Positions 1 to 8,437 of a DNA stretch of 34,974 nt are shown piece by piece. Numbering within the stretch: the stretch's first letter is position 1; each line of letters opens with the position of its first letter. The notes under the pieces were generated by a model, which worked only from the letters and a program-made list of their open reading frames with translations, was not told the origin of the DNA and did not search any database. This DNA comes from Verrucomicrobiota bacterium (GTDB taxonomy: Bacteria; Verrucomicrobiota; Verrucomicrobiia; Chthoniobacterales; JAFAMB01): contig JAFAHI010000591.1 in the NCBI GenBank assembly GCA_019237325.1, positions 1 to 34,974 on the forward strand, given 5' to 3'. The position numbers and the translations under genes were made by a program.

Positions 1-12
1 ACGAAAAGGTGC

Positions 13-143
13 AGCTCCGTAGGAGCGACATCTGATTGTGAAGGTAGGTTAGGGCGTAGCTACGCACCCTTAGATTCCGCTCCTAACGGAGCTGACCGTG
101 TCTGGGCCGCCGTGGCTATAAAGATTTTCGCTCCTACGGAGCT
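13..143. repeat. REP-like palindrome cluster (three units)
   Basis: Three copies of a short palindrome occur here: AGCTCCGTAGGAGCG at 13-27, CGCTCCTAACGGAGCT at 78-93 and CGCTCCTACGGAGCT at 129-143. A separate perfect palindrome, GCGTAGCTACGC, lies at 54-65. The second and third units, with a spacer ending in TATAAAGATTT, match the pair at 4995-5059. The arrangement resembles bacterial REP/BIME elements mobilised by RAYT transposases. No RAYT gene is in this window. Nothing else is recognised in the 300 bases that follow. Confidence 0.75.
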
Positions 144-472
144 AGTCACCCACAGACAATGAAATCGTAGCTCGCTCTCAGTTGCGAAGTGAGTTTCTTT
201 TGATTAAGCCGGACGCGATCCGCAAAATTATTGTCGGGCCAACCGGCGGCAGATGCTGATTTGTAGTGCTCATAAATTGGGCAGTCGTGGTTTAGTCCCC
301 TCAACACGACGTGTTCTGAAGACCTGGAAGTAAAAGCTAAGATCGCAGCGATCCGCCCATTTCTTGTTCCAATTGCCGCAATTTCTTCCTAGAAAGGCGC
401 ATCGTGAGTCCAGCGCTTAGGAAGGAAAATGTGCGGAGAAGTTTCGGAAGGGTCGCTTCTCGAACATGAATT

Positions 473-497
473 GCGGCGCTTAAGACGAAAGCGCCGC
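473..497 (+). promoter_or_regulatory. Strong hairpin upstream of the SDR gene
   Basis: GCGGCGCTT at 473-481 and AAGCGCCGC at 489-497 form a perfect 9-bp stem with a 7-nt loop. It lies about 60 nt before the dehydrogenase start codon and has no T-tract after it. It is therefore more likely a 5' leader or regulatory structure than a classical terminator. Function is not known. Confidence 0.45.
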
Positions 498-558
498 TTA
501 CCCGAAATTCGCGAGTATAGTTATATCTGTAACTACCTGAGATACAGAGCAAAAGAAT

Positions 559-1326
559 ATGTCATCAAAGAATTTGTTTGATCTAAGTGGACGCGTGGCG
601 GTCGTAACCGGCGGGAATGGAGGGATCGGTCGCGGGATTGCCTTAGGCTTGGCTCAAGCCGGCGCGGCAGTTGCGGTTGTGGCCCGTAACGATGATAAAA
701 ATCGACGCGTGGTAGGCGAACTTGAGGCGCGCGGTGTCCCCGCGCTGGCTGTGAAAACCGATCTCGCGGATCGGTCACAATTGCCGTCTGTTGTCCAGGA
801 GGTCGAGAAAAAGCTAGGACCAATCAATATTCTGGTTAACAATGCCGGTATAGTAGTTCTGGGCGGTGTTCTCGAGCTTAGTGCCGCAGACTGGGACCGC
901 GTGCTTGAAACCAATTTGAACGCTGGTTTTTTGCTTTCGCAGCTCGTTGCCCGTTCAATGATTCAGCAGGGCCGAGGCAAAATCATCAACATTGCCAGCG
1001 AATTAGCCCTATTCGGCTCCGGACTCGTCCCATCTTACAGCGCCTCCAAAGGTGCTGTGGTACAGCTGACGAAATCCATGGCCATCGAACTCGCAAAGTT
1101 CAATGTCCAGGTAAACGCCATCGCACCCGGGTTCATCGACCCCGATATGGTAGCGCCTATCAAAGAAATGCCGCTCTACGAGGATGTCATCAAACGAACC
1201 CCGGCCGGGCGTTTTGGCACGCCAGAAGAATGCGCTGGAACCGCGATCTACCTGGCCTCGCACGCTTCCGATTTTGTAACCGGTGCTACTATCTACCTGG
1301 ATGGCGGTTTCGCTGTGCAGCTATGA
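559..1326 (+). CDS. SDR family NAD(P)-dependent oxidoreductase
   Basis: This is a classical short-chain dehydrogenase/reductase of 255 aa, the usual length for the family. The cofactor-binding motif TGGNGGIG is at residues 17-24 and the structural NNAG motif is near residue 95. The catalytic Ser147, Tyr160 and Lys164 (YSASK) are all present, and the protein ends in the common YLDGGF segment. These enzymes oxidise or reduce hydroxyl or keto groups on sugars, steroids or acyl chains in the cytoplasm. The sequence is closest in feel to the gluconate 5-dehydrogenase or 3-oxoacyl-ACP reductase branch, but the substrate cannot be told from sequence. The Shine-Dalgarno site is weak. The gene stands alone, convergent with the next one 15 bases downstream. 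Confidence 0.9.
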   Translation: MSSKNLFDLSGRVAVVTGGNGGIGRGIALGLAQAGAAVAVVARNDDKNRRVVGELEARGVPALAVKTDLADRSQLPSVVQEVEKKLGPINILVNNAGIVVLGGVLELSAADWDRVLETNLNAGFLLSQLVARSMIQQGRGKIINIASELALFGSGLVPSYSASKGAVVQLTKSMAIELAKFNVQVNAIAPGFIDPDMVAPIKEMPLYEDVIKRTPAGRFGTPEECAGTAIYLASHASDFVTGATIYLDGGFAVQL

Positions 1327-1341
1327 CATTCGATTACGGCG

Positions 1342-1761
1342 CTACCGGGCGCGCAGAAGCCGGCTAATGCTCAGTTCATAGTCACGTCGCCATCGTACAG
1401 AGCACACAATCGTCAACAAAAGCAGCGCCGTGCAGGCGATCAAAACCGGAACTGCCAGGTATGGGATTATTACGCAGAACGGTGCTGCCACGGCCGCGGT
1501 CAACCACAAAATCAGTCCCAGTGCCTTTAGCGCGCGGGGTTGGCGTCTCCAGAACCAAGCGACTCGATCCAGCTCGTCCTTGGGTACAGCCTGATAGTCG
1601 ATCTCCACCTTTTGGAGGAGCTCGATAGGACATAACTCCTCGTATCTCCAAGCCTGATCGTCGTGCAAGTCCTTCCAAAATCTAACCAGATGTTCGCTAC
1701 ATTTGGTCCTTGGTACGGAGGAAGTATTCCAGCCCTTACTTTCCAATTCGCCGTTCTTCAT
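1342..1761 (-). CDS. Small membrane protein of unknown function
   Basis: This 139-aa protein has a soluble N-terminal half rich in Trp, Asp and Glu. Two closely spaced hydrophobic segments follow, at about residues 80-100 and 104-123, separated only by a Pro-Tyr turn. It ends in a basic, arginine-rich tail that would face the cytoplasm. The start is well supported by an AAGGAAGG ribosome-binding site 5-6 nt before the ATG. I do not recognise a family. The layout suggests a hairpin-anchored inner-membrane protein with a cytoplasmic head. It is not obviously in an operon with its neighbours. Confidence 0.6.
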   Translation of the reverse strand: MKNGELESKGWNTSSVPRTKCSEHLVRFWKDLHDDQAWRYEELCPIELLQKVEIDYQAVPKDELDRVAWFWRRQPRALKALGLILWLTAAVAAPFCVIIPYLAVPVLIACTALLLLTIVCSVRWRRDYELSISRLLRAR

Positions 1762-1992
1762 TGTCCTTCCTTTCGATCTATTTCCTTAAGTTGAATCAGG
1801 TCTTTAGTGTGAAATGTCCGGAATAAAGCGGCAATTCACTAGACAATGTTGAATTCTGATTAGACCGCCGTTGTTATCGTCCAGACTGCCGATTTCTTGC
1901 GTCGGCCCTTATCGCGTGCTGGGATCGGGCGGGCAACAGCAGAGACCGCATCCAATATCCGAATTCCCGGTTCCTCCATAACCCCAGCTTCT

Positions 1993-2460
1993 CTATTCCT
2001 CGACCAACGCACCCCTAAAGATCGACCTTGAATCAAACGTTGAATGATCGGGCCGCCAGAGACACCATCGATCTCCATTCTCTTTCTCAATTGGCAGGTG
2101 AAGCAGTAGATGAATTCTGCCTTCCTCGTCTTCGACCTGATAGGTAGGAACACCACCTCTCAAGGCAAGCTCAATGCCCGAGGTCTCATCCATCCAGAAC
2201 TTGAGTACGGTGAAGAAGCGGTCGGGTTTGTCGTCAGAAAAGAGCATCAATCGAGTGCTAGCGGGCAAAGCTTCGCCAAAGACGACGGGGCGCATCAGAT
2301 CTAGTTTGTGACCGAGCGCCAGGTGTTTGCAATACGTCGTTCCGCGTATTGACTTGCGCTGGGCGTGGGGGATCAAAAGTATGATTCCGGGCGAGCGATG
2401 GTGCATGTGCCGATTAAGTTTCAGTTGCCGACGCCAGCGACAATGCCGATGAATGTGCAC
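1993..2460 (-). CDS. Doubtful hypothetical protein, possibly a decayed gene
   Basis: This is an open frame of up to 155 aa. The N-terminal 35 residues, rich in His and Arg, look non-coding. The part from about residue 45 to 130 has normal protein composition, including a run beginning VVFGEALPAS and another near EDEEGRIHLLLH. No family is recognised, there is no convincing ribosome-binding site, and a second overlapping frame (1860-2156) carries similar-quality sequence. This could be a frameshifted remnant of a once longer gene. Nothing else is seen between 1762 and 2611. Confidence 0.25.
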   Translation of the reverse strand: MHIHRHCRWRRQLKLNRHMHHRSPGIILLIPHAQRKSIRGTTYCKHLALGHKLDLMRPVVFGEALPASTRLMLFSDDKPDRFFTVLKFWMDETSGIELALRGGVPTYQVEDEEGRIHLLLHLPIEKENGDRWCLWRPDHSTFDSRSIFRGALVEE

Positions 2461-2611
2461 ATTTTTGCCTCAAGTCAGAACGACTATCCAAGTTCATTGA
2501 CCGTCATTCAGGCAGTCATGGCCGGTAAATTGCCTCAACGCGTTCCCCCATCTTCGACCTGGTAAGAAGGCTGCTATACCAGCCTCAGACTTGGTGCACT
2601 AGTTACAGGGG

Positions 2612-3634
2612 TCAGTTCCCCATCGTAAGAACGACACGAAAACGGACTTTGCCGCTGTGCATTCGTTCGTAGGCCTCAGCCACGCGACTAAGAGGAAATT
2701 TCTCGATCATCGGATGCACGTCGCTCAGCGCGCTGAATTCCAAAGTGTCCTGAGAGTCGCGGGCGGTGCCCGAGTACCAGCCTGAGATTTGGCGGCGGCC
2801 CATTATCAAAGGCATCACGCTCACAGTAAGCGGCTCATTCGGTGCAGCCGGAATCAAGAGATTGCCATTTATTCCGAGGCCACCAACTGCGTCAGAGATC
2901 GCTTTCGCGCTCGGGGCCGTCGCCAGAATCACTCGCGCGCCACCAAGTTTCTGCAGTTCAGTCACCGTATCAACGGAGGCCCCATCTATGTAATGATGCG
3001 CACCTAGTTTTCTTGCGAGCGGTTCTTTGTCCGCGCCTCGTCCGAGGGCAACCGTGTGAAATCCCATTTTGCGAGCGTATTGGACGCCGAGATGTCCGAG
3101 GCCGCCAACTCCCTGTACGGCGACAACGTCGCCCGGACGCGCGCCGGAGTTGCGCAAGGCATTAAAGACCGTAACGCCTGCGCACATGAATGGCCCGGCT
3201 TCTTCGGCAGGTACCTGGGACGGAATAGCCGCGAGGGCTTCCGCCGGTGCGATCACGTATTCCGCATAGCCGCCATCATAGTCGATACCTGTCACCTTAC
3301 GATGAACGCACATGTTGAAGTCACCGCGACGACAGGGCTCGCAAACGAAATCATGGCCGCCATGCCAGCCTACGCCAACGCGATCGCCTTTTTTCCAGGT
3401 CGTAACTCCCTCACCAGGAGCATCAACGCTGCCGGCTATTTCATGACCTGGTACACGCGGATATTGCAAGCCCGGCCAGAGTCCTTCCTTGACCAGTTCA
3501 TCGCTGTGGCAGATTCCGCAGGCTTCCACCTTTATCCGTACCTGTCCGGGACCTGGTTCAGGAATCTCGCGTTCAACCAGCTCAAAATCGCCACCTGGTT
3601 TGCTAATCTGGGCCGCTGTCATTTTTGCTTTCAT
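2612..3634 (-). CDS. Zinc-dependent alcohol dehydrogenase (MDR superfamily)
   Basis: This is a medium-chain, zinc-containing alcohol dehydrogenase of 340 aa, the standard length. The catalytic zinc ligands are visible as Cys42 in CGICHSDE, the GHE motif at 63-65 and a Cys near 152. The NAD(P)-binding Rossmann motif is GVGGLG, at about residue 175. Enzymes of this group interconvert primary alcohols and aldehydes in the cytoplasm. The structural zinc lobe is odd: the expected four-cysteine array is reduced to Cys98, Cys101 and Cys109, with Asp95 where the first Cys normally sits. Translation could start at Met1 or Met5. The gene follows the rhodanese gene by 23 bases on the same strand, so the two are probably cotranscribed, perhaps as a small stress or detoxification unit. 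Confidence 0.9.
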   Translation of the reverse strand: MKAKMTAAQISKPGGDFELVEREIPEPGPGQVRIKVEACGICHSDELVKEGLWPGLQYPRVPGHEIAGSVDAPGEGVTTWKKGDRVGVGWHGGHDFVCEPCRRGDFNMCVHRKVTGIDYDGGYAEYVIAPAEALAAIPSQVPAEEAGPFMCAGVTVFNALRNSGARPGDVVAVQGVGGLGHLGVQYARKMGFHTVALGRGADKEPLARKLGAHHYIDGASVDTVTELQKLGGARVILATAPSAKAISDAVGGLGINGNLLIPAAPNEPLTVSVMPLIMGRRQISGWYSGTARDSQDTLEFSALSDVHPMIEKFPLSRVAEAYERMHSGKVRFRVVLTMGN

Positions 3635-3657
3635 AAGGAGTTTCGGGCGTTTCCTAT

Positions 3658-3975
3658 TTAAGGCTTAAGTTCGCCTTCCATTGGATACCCGCTGTCTTCC
3701 CAGTCCGCTATGCCTCCCGGATAATGCCACACGTTTTGAAAGCCGCGTTCAACGAATTGGTGATAGACCATAACACTTGCCGTACAACCGGGGTTAGAGC
3801 AGTAGACAATTATTTCCCCCTTCGGATTGAGTGTCTGGAAAAAAGCTTTTTCGAAGCGAATGGAGCCGGGAATCCGCTTTTCCCTAAACATCCACTCGTC
3901 CAAACAATTGACTAACGTGAATTCGGCGCGTTGGTCGAGCTTCTGCTTTAGCTCCTCGCGATTGATCGTATTCAT
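3658..3975 (-). CDS. Single-domain rhodanese-like protein
   Basis: This is a compact rhodanese-homology domain of 105 aa. It has the typical opening (REEL, then LVNCLDEWMF), the IPGSI segment near residue 36 and the active-site strand IIVYCSNPGCTAS. Cys59 is the predicted persulfide-forming nucleophile, and the C-terminal YPGGIADWEDSGYP is typical of the family. The frame is open upstream to 4200. The extra 75 residues are not rhodanese-like and AGGA stands about 7 nt before this internal ATG, so the shorter start is preferred. The active-site loop is the longer CSNPxCxxS form seen in a sub-branch of single-domain rhodaneses. It probably handles sulfane sulfur in the cytoplasm. The alcohol dehydrogenase gene follows directly. 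Confidence 0.82.
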   Translation of the reverse strand: MNTINREELKQKLDQRAEFTLVNCLDEWMFREKRIPGSIRFEKAFFQTLNPKGEIIVYCSNPGCTASVMVYHQFVERGFQNVWHYPGGIADWEDSGYPMEGELKP

Positions 3976-4242
3976 AAGAGCGTCCTGACCAGCGAAAATC
4001 TCGTCTGCCAGGGAGCTCCTTTCCAGTGCATTTTGCGGAAAGGCGGCCTCAGGTCTGGTCAGGTTGTTGCCGCAACCTACACCAGTAAACGGGGACCCAC
4101 CCGGCGCCGTGTAACCGACCGCTTGGCCGTTCTCCGGTTTTCGGGAATTCGGTTTCCATCTTGCTTCGAGGGCATCCGTGGCGATGTTGCCTACTGTCAA
4201 GGCCGGTAGAGGGCGAGCAGCGAACTTGAGGGTGAGGTAAGC

Positions 4243-4920
4243 ATGAAAGCGACGACGATGTTAGCGCTGGCCCTGATTTTCCTCGGGGCGGCTCCTGAAT
4301 TACGTGCGCAACACACTGCCGTCGTCATTAACCTAACTGAGCAGACGGCTTATTTGCTTGAGAATGGGCGAGTCGCCCTGGTTTCGCCAATCGCTTCTGG
4401 CAAAGAAGGCTGGGGAACGCCGAGTGGGAGGTTCCATATCATAAAAAAGGACCAGAACCATGTCTCCGGCGATTTTGGTCTGGTGGTCGATAGTTACGGC
4501 AGAATTGTCAATCCGGACGCGACTCCGAGTTCACGCGTGCCTCCCGGGTGCCATTATATGCCTGCTCCGATGCCGGACTACATGCAGTTTGGCCCATTTC
4601 TAGGGATGCATGGGGGATTCCTACCTGGTTACCCGGCATCGCACGGTTGTGTGCGGATGCCTCACGATTTCGCGGCGGAATTTTTTGCTCGCGTGGAGGT
4701 AGGCACACCGGTCGAAGTGATCGGCAACGCCCGGAGCGTAACGCACGTCAGAAAAGCGATACCCCTCGTTCAAGCCGGGGACTCCGGTCGCGGAGTTGAT
4801 CCTGATGAAATGGTTGGCAGCTCTCGAAATGTAACGCGGGTTAGAAGGGCGCTACCGGTCGTTCAGCCTGAGGGCCCCGGTCGGGCAACAAATGTTCACT
4901 CCTGGAACAAAGCCCAATAG
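4243..4920 (+). CDS. Secreted L,D-transpeptidase (YkuD domain)
   Basis: This 225-aa protein has a clear Sec signal peptide (residues 1-22, ending LRA). A YkuD catalytic domain covers about residues 24-160. The signature is intact: His123 in MHGGF, followed by SHGCVRMP with His134 and the nucleophile Cys136. Family members cross-link peptidoglycan stem peptides through 3-3 bonds or attach proteins to the wall, acting in the periplasm. After the domain the protein carries two copies of a 24-residue basic unit, at 161-184 and 192-215, each with the pattern VTxVRxAxPxVQ. This tail is not part of the known fold and may bind wall or envelope polymers. GAGGT stands about 6 nt before the ATG. The gene is divergent from the rhodanese gene. 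Confidence 0.88.
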   Translation: MKATTMLALALIFLGAAPELRAQHTAVVINLTEQTAYLLENGRVALVSPIASGKEGWGTPSGRFHIIKKDQNHVSGDFGLVVDSYGRIVNPDATPSSRVPPGCHYMPAPMPDYMQFGPFLGMHGGFLPGYPASHGCVRMPHDFAAEFFARVEVGTPVEVIGNARSVTHVRKAIPLVQAGDSGRGVDPDEMVGSSRNVTRVRRALPVVQPEGPGRATNVHSWNKAQ

Positions 4921-4994
4921 CCCGGATCATCGGTTGAAAAACGTGATTTAGCCTCCAGAGGAGCCACACCCTATCCTAAACGACCTTCCTATGC

Positions 4995-5059
4995 CGCTCC
5001 TAGCGGAGCTGATCGCGTTTTAGGTGCTGCTGCTACAAAGATTTCGCTCCTACGGAGCT
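4995..5059. repeat. REP-like palindrome pair
   Basis: CGCTCCTAGCGGAGCT at 4995-5010 and CGCTCCTACGGAGCT at 5045-5059 are separated by 34 bases containing TACAAAGATTT. The pair is a close copy of the 78-143 element, including spacer length and orientation. It lies in the 243-base gap after the transpeptidase gene, a typical place for REP/BIME elements. Confidence 0.78.
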
Positions 5060-5163
5060 ATCGGCTGAATTTGGCTTCATCTGTTTTTTGTCCGGCTGTT
5101 TTTGATTCCGCCATCAGAATATAAGTGTTGCTTTGAGAACGATAAGCGCTGCATGCTCGGCCC

Positions 5164-6147
5164 ATGAGCTACCTCTTATGTACGCATACTGGGGTGCGAT
5201 CCTCCGGATCAGGGGTAGGAAAAAAACTCAATCGTCCAGAAAAACGAATTGTTAGTTGGGTCGCGATCTGCGCGTTGTCTATTTTCTGTTCGAGCGTTCC
5301 GGTTCATGCAGGATTGCTAAAACCGGACGTGGATTATTCTAATTATCAAACGCCACTGCTGTTTCAGATGGTGAACCGGATTAAGGCCAAGATCGCAGCC
5401 CGTTTAGGACCAGGAGAGAACCGACGAGATCGCTATTTCATCATTCCTTTTGCTTACCAAAACAGAGGGAATAGCCCTAATTTTTCGCACTCCTTCATCT
5501 CAGTCGTACGCGTATTCGCCGATCAAAAGCAACCCAAGTATACCCCGGGCTTGAGACAAGGGATGTATAGGAATCGAAATTTTGAGGCCTTCACGATTAG
5601 CTGGTTACCACACGATTTCGATAAAAACCCGAATCTGTGCGTTTTCGACGGCGCGGGCAGCCGGGTCAACCCGAAACTTAACCAGTGTCGTCCCGTAGTC
5701 GGAAGAAACTTCACTCTGCCTGAGACACTGACGCTAGCGGTGAATGAAAAGGTTGCTGTGGGAATGTGGGGACCGTACGAGATCAGAAAAGAGGCGTTTG
5801 ATCTGGGTGTGAAAAGGAAGCGGCTACTCGACGGAGGAAGTATTCGCTATATAGCGGATGACCGCCTTTACCGCAAAAATCGGGTCGCGATCAATTGTTT
5901 CCACGCCATGGCTGGCTTGGAAGAGCTTTACCCTAATGGCGGATTTTTAGGGACTGGTTGGCGCATGTGGGGGATCGATGGTACAGCGCGAGTTCTCATA
6001 GAATACACTAAGGCAGTTCGAACCCAGGGCGCTATTCTCGAGCCAGTCGACTATAAAAAAGATCTTTACGGATTCGTGTACGGACCAGAACGCAATGCCC
6101 CTGGGGTTTATAACCCTTTCCGGAACGCGTCTGCCTATCATGATTAG
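5164..6147 (+). CDS. Secreted protein of unknown function, possible permuted papain-like fold
   Basis: This is a 327-aa protein whose hydrophobic export signal lies at about residues 28-49 (ending VHA), behind a basic stretch. The annotated start may therefore be too long; GTG at codon 11 is an alternative. The mature part is rich in aromatic and basic residues and has no family I can name with confidence. Two conserved-looking islands stand out: FSHSFISV with His109, and AINCFHAMAG with Cys245 and His247. A His followed much later by an NC motif is the order seen in circularly permuted NlpC/P60-type proteins. The link is an inference from motif order only. The gene runs in the same direction as the peptidase gene downstream. 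Confidence 0.6.
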   Translation: MSYLLCTHTGVRSSGSGVGKKLNRPEKRIVSWVAICALSIFCSSVPVHAGLLKPDVDYSNYQTPLLFQMVNRIKAKIAARLGPGENRRDRYFIIPFAYQNRGNSPNFSHSFISVVRVFADQKQPKYTPGLRQGMYRNRNFEAFTISWLPHDFDKNPNLCVFDGAGSRVNPKLNQCRPVVGRNFTLPETLTLAVNEKVAVGMWGPYEIRKEAFDLGVKRKRLLDGGSIRYIADDRLYRKNRVAINCFHAMAGLEELYPNGGFLGTGWRMWGIDGTARVLIEYTKAVRTQGAILEPVDYKKDLYGFVYGPERNAPGVYNPFRNASAYHD

Positions 6148-6255
6148 TTTGTGAGAATCCAGTCCTGAGGCCGGGCGAATAATCTCGCGGCTGTGCCGTC
6201 ACCAGTCGGCACAGACACAATTTGCATTTCGTCCCGTCTATGTCACCTCTGGGGC

Positions 6256-8421
6256 ATGTTCACGTTCTTGCTTCGGTCGTCCCGAGTCCTCCCGGTCGCA
6301 GCAGCCCTCGGAACAGCGGTTCACTTGCCGGCCGAGACCCTCACCCAGCCCGTGGCGCCGGTGCGCCCGGTGACCGACAATTACTTCGGAACCGTTGTCA
6401 CTGACAACTATCGTTGGATGGAGGATCTGAAATCGCCGGAGGTGCAAAAGTGGATGAAAGAGCAGGCGGCCTATACCAAAGATTACCTTGGTAAGCTGCC
6501 CGGACGCGATGCGCTACTAAAGCGGATCGAGGCATTAGACAACGCCGCGACCCGGGTTCCGGAAGTGCAATTGCACGGGACCTACTATTTTTATCTCAAA
6601 ACTAATGCTACCGATCAGACGCCGAAGTTGTATGTACGCGACGGCCCCGACGCAACCGAGCGGCCGCTGGTTGATCCGCAGGTCTTAGGGGGCGGGGAAA
6701 AGCGTTTCACTATCAGCGCCTTTTACCCATCGCCTGACGGCCGGTTCGTTGCGGTCGAAATCGCAGCGGGTGGCTCCGAAGAGGGCGTCGTACATGTTCT
6801 CGACGTCGCCACTGGAAAACCGCTGAAGGATAAGATCGATCGGGTTTGGGAATCGAGCGTGAGTTGGGTTTCCAACGATAAGTGCTTTTTCTATTCCCGT
6901 CTCCAAAAGCTCGAGCCCGGGATGACGGAACTGGACAAAGAACTTAACGAGGCGGCCTATCTGCACCGCCTGGGGGATGACCCGGAGATGGACACTCCGG
7001 TGCTCGGAAGCAAGTTCAATCCACCTGTCCCGATGCTCCCTACCGATTCGGGGTTCGTGACCGTGCCGCCGGACTCGCACTACGGTTTTGGGACTATCTT
7101 CCACGGGGTACAAAATGAGATCACGCTGCTCTGCTCGCCGATCGAGGCGTTAACGCAGGGAAAACCGTCTTGGACGAAAATCTGCGATGTGGATGACGGC
7201 GTTGTCGGTTTCGACGCGCGCGGTAACGACTTGTTCCTTCAGACTCATAAGGACGCGCCACGATTTAAGATCATCCACGTTGACTTACAACATCCGGACA
7301 TCGCCAAAGCGGATGTCGTGGTGCCGCAATCCGATCTCGTGATTAAAAACGTCGGCACAGCAAAGGATGCGCTCTACGTTCAAGCAGCGCAGACCGGGAT
7401 CGGACGCGTTCTTCGAGTTGCCTACGGTCAGAGCGAATCTCAGCAAATACAATTGCCCTTTGTCGGGGCGGTAGCCGGGTTCGCGACCAACCCGCAAGCC
7501 GACGGTGTGCTCCTGCGACTGGCCGGGTGGGTGGAAGCTCCCGGTTGGTATGCCTACAACCCGGGCACGAACCAAGTCATCGACACGAGGCTTGAGCCTC
7601 AGAATCCCGCTGATTTCTCCGGCATTACCGCCGTTGAAGTCACCGCGCCCGGCGCCGATGGCACGCCCATTCCACTTTCAATCATCTACAAAAAAGATCT
7701 TAAAATGGACGGATCAAACCCATGCTTGATGGAGGGGTATGGCGCCTACGGCATTACGATTGATCCTGAGTTTCAGGCTACTCAATTGGCGCTTTTGGAG
7801 CGGGGCGTGGTGGTGGCCTTTGCGCACGTTCGGGGCGGCGGGGAAAACGGGGAGGATTGGCATCTGGCGGGCCAAAAACTAACCAAACAGAACACCATCA
7901 GCGACTTTATCGCCTGCGCGGAATACTTGATAAGACAGGGGTATACCTCTCCCAGGAAGCTCGCTCTTCGCGGCACCAGCGCCGGCGGGATTACGATCGG
8001 CGGCGCACTCACCCAGCGCCCTGACCTGTTCGCCCTTGCTATTGTCAATGTGGGCGTCGTCAACCCCCTGCGAGCGGAAGCCGAACCCAATGGGGCTGTG
8101 AACGCGCCTGAGTTCGGATCGGTGAAAGACCCGGACGGCTTCAAAGCACTGTACGCGATGGACGCATACCAGCACGTTAAAGACGGTACCCCGTACCCGG
8201 CAGTGCTTCTCATTACGGGCGCTAATGATCCGCGTGTCGATCCGGTCGAACTCTTCAAAATGACCGCACGCCTCCAGGCCGCAACCTCCAGCAAGAACCC
8301 GGTGTTGCTCCGAGTCGACCCCGATGCCGGTCACGGCATCGGTTCTTCCAAGCAGCAGCACGATCTTATCACTGCTGACCAAGCGGCCTTGCTGCTGTCC
8401 CTGGCGGCGAATCGCGAGTAG
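6256..8421 (+). CDS. Prolyl oligopeptidase family serine peptidase (S9A)
   Basis: This is a secreted prolyl oligopeptidase of 721 aa from the preferred ATG. That ATG has GGGG just upstream and begins a good signal peptide (MFTFLLRSSRV to about residue 26). The frame is open to an earlier ATG at 6193, but those 21 residues do not look like an export signal. The N-terminal DNYFGTVVTDNYRWMED is typical of S9A, followed by a seven-bladed propeller and a C-terminal alpha/beta hydrolase domain. The triad is complete: Ser575 in GTSAGG, Asp658 in NDPRV and His693 in DAGHG, counted from the 6256 start. These enzymes cut short peptides after proline. A periplasmic role in peptide scavenging is likely. 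Confidence 0.93.
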   Translation: MFTFLLRSSRVLPVAAALGTAVHLPAETLTQPVAPVRPVTDNYFGTVVTDNYRWMEDLKSPEVQKWMKEQAAYTKDYLGKLPGRDALLKRIEALDNAATRVPEVQLHGTYYFYLKTNATDQTPKLYVRDGPDATERPLVDPQVLGGGEKRFTISAFYPSPDGRFVAVEIAAGGSEEGVVHVLDVATGKPLKDKIDRVWESSVSWVSNDKCFFYSRLQKLEPGMTELDKELNEAAYLHRLGDDPEMDTPVLGSKFNPPVPMLPTDSGFVTVPPDSHYGFGTIFHGVQNEITLLCSPIEALTQGKPSWTKICDVDDGVVGFDARGNDLFLQTHKDAPRFKIIHVDLQHPDIAKADVVVPQSDLVIKNVGTAKDALYVQAAQTGIGRVLRVAYGQSESQQIQLPFVGAVAGFATNPQADGVLLRLAGWVEAPGWYAYNPGTNQVIDTRLEPQNPADFSGITAVEVTAPGADGTPIPLSIIYKKDLKMDGSNPCLMEGYGAYGITIDPEFQATQLALLERGVVVAFAHVRGGGENGEDWHLAGQKLTKQNTISDFIACAEYLIRQGYTSPRKLALRGTSAGGITIGGALTQRPDLFALAIVNVGVVNPLRAEAEPNGAVNAPEFGSVKDPDGFKALYAMDAYQHVKDGTPYPAVLLITGANDPRVDPVELFKMTARLQAATSSKNPVLLRVDPDAGHGIGSSKQQHDLITADQAALLLSLAANRE

Positions 8422-8437
8422 CTTTTGGGGCGAACGC

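Noticed and set aside
337-552. Minus-strand frame of 71 codons before the SDR gene
   Set aside because: It overlaps the strong hairpin at 473-497, has no ribosome-binding site and no protein-like family resemblance.
1860-2156. Minus-strand frame of 98 codons
   Set aside because: Basic, low-quality composition, no start signal, and it overlaps the slightly better 1993-2460 frame; at best part of the same decayed gene.
3976-4200. N-terminal extension of the rhodanese frame
   Set aside because: The 75 residues have no rhodanese likeness, and a better start with AGGA upstream exists at 3975.
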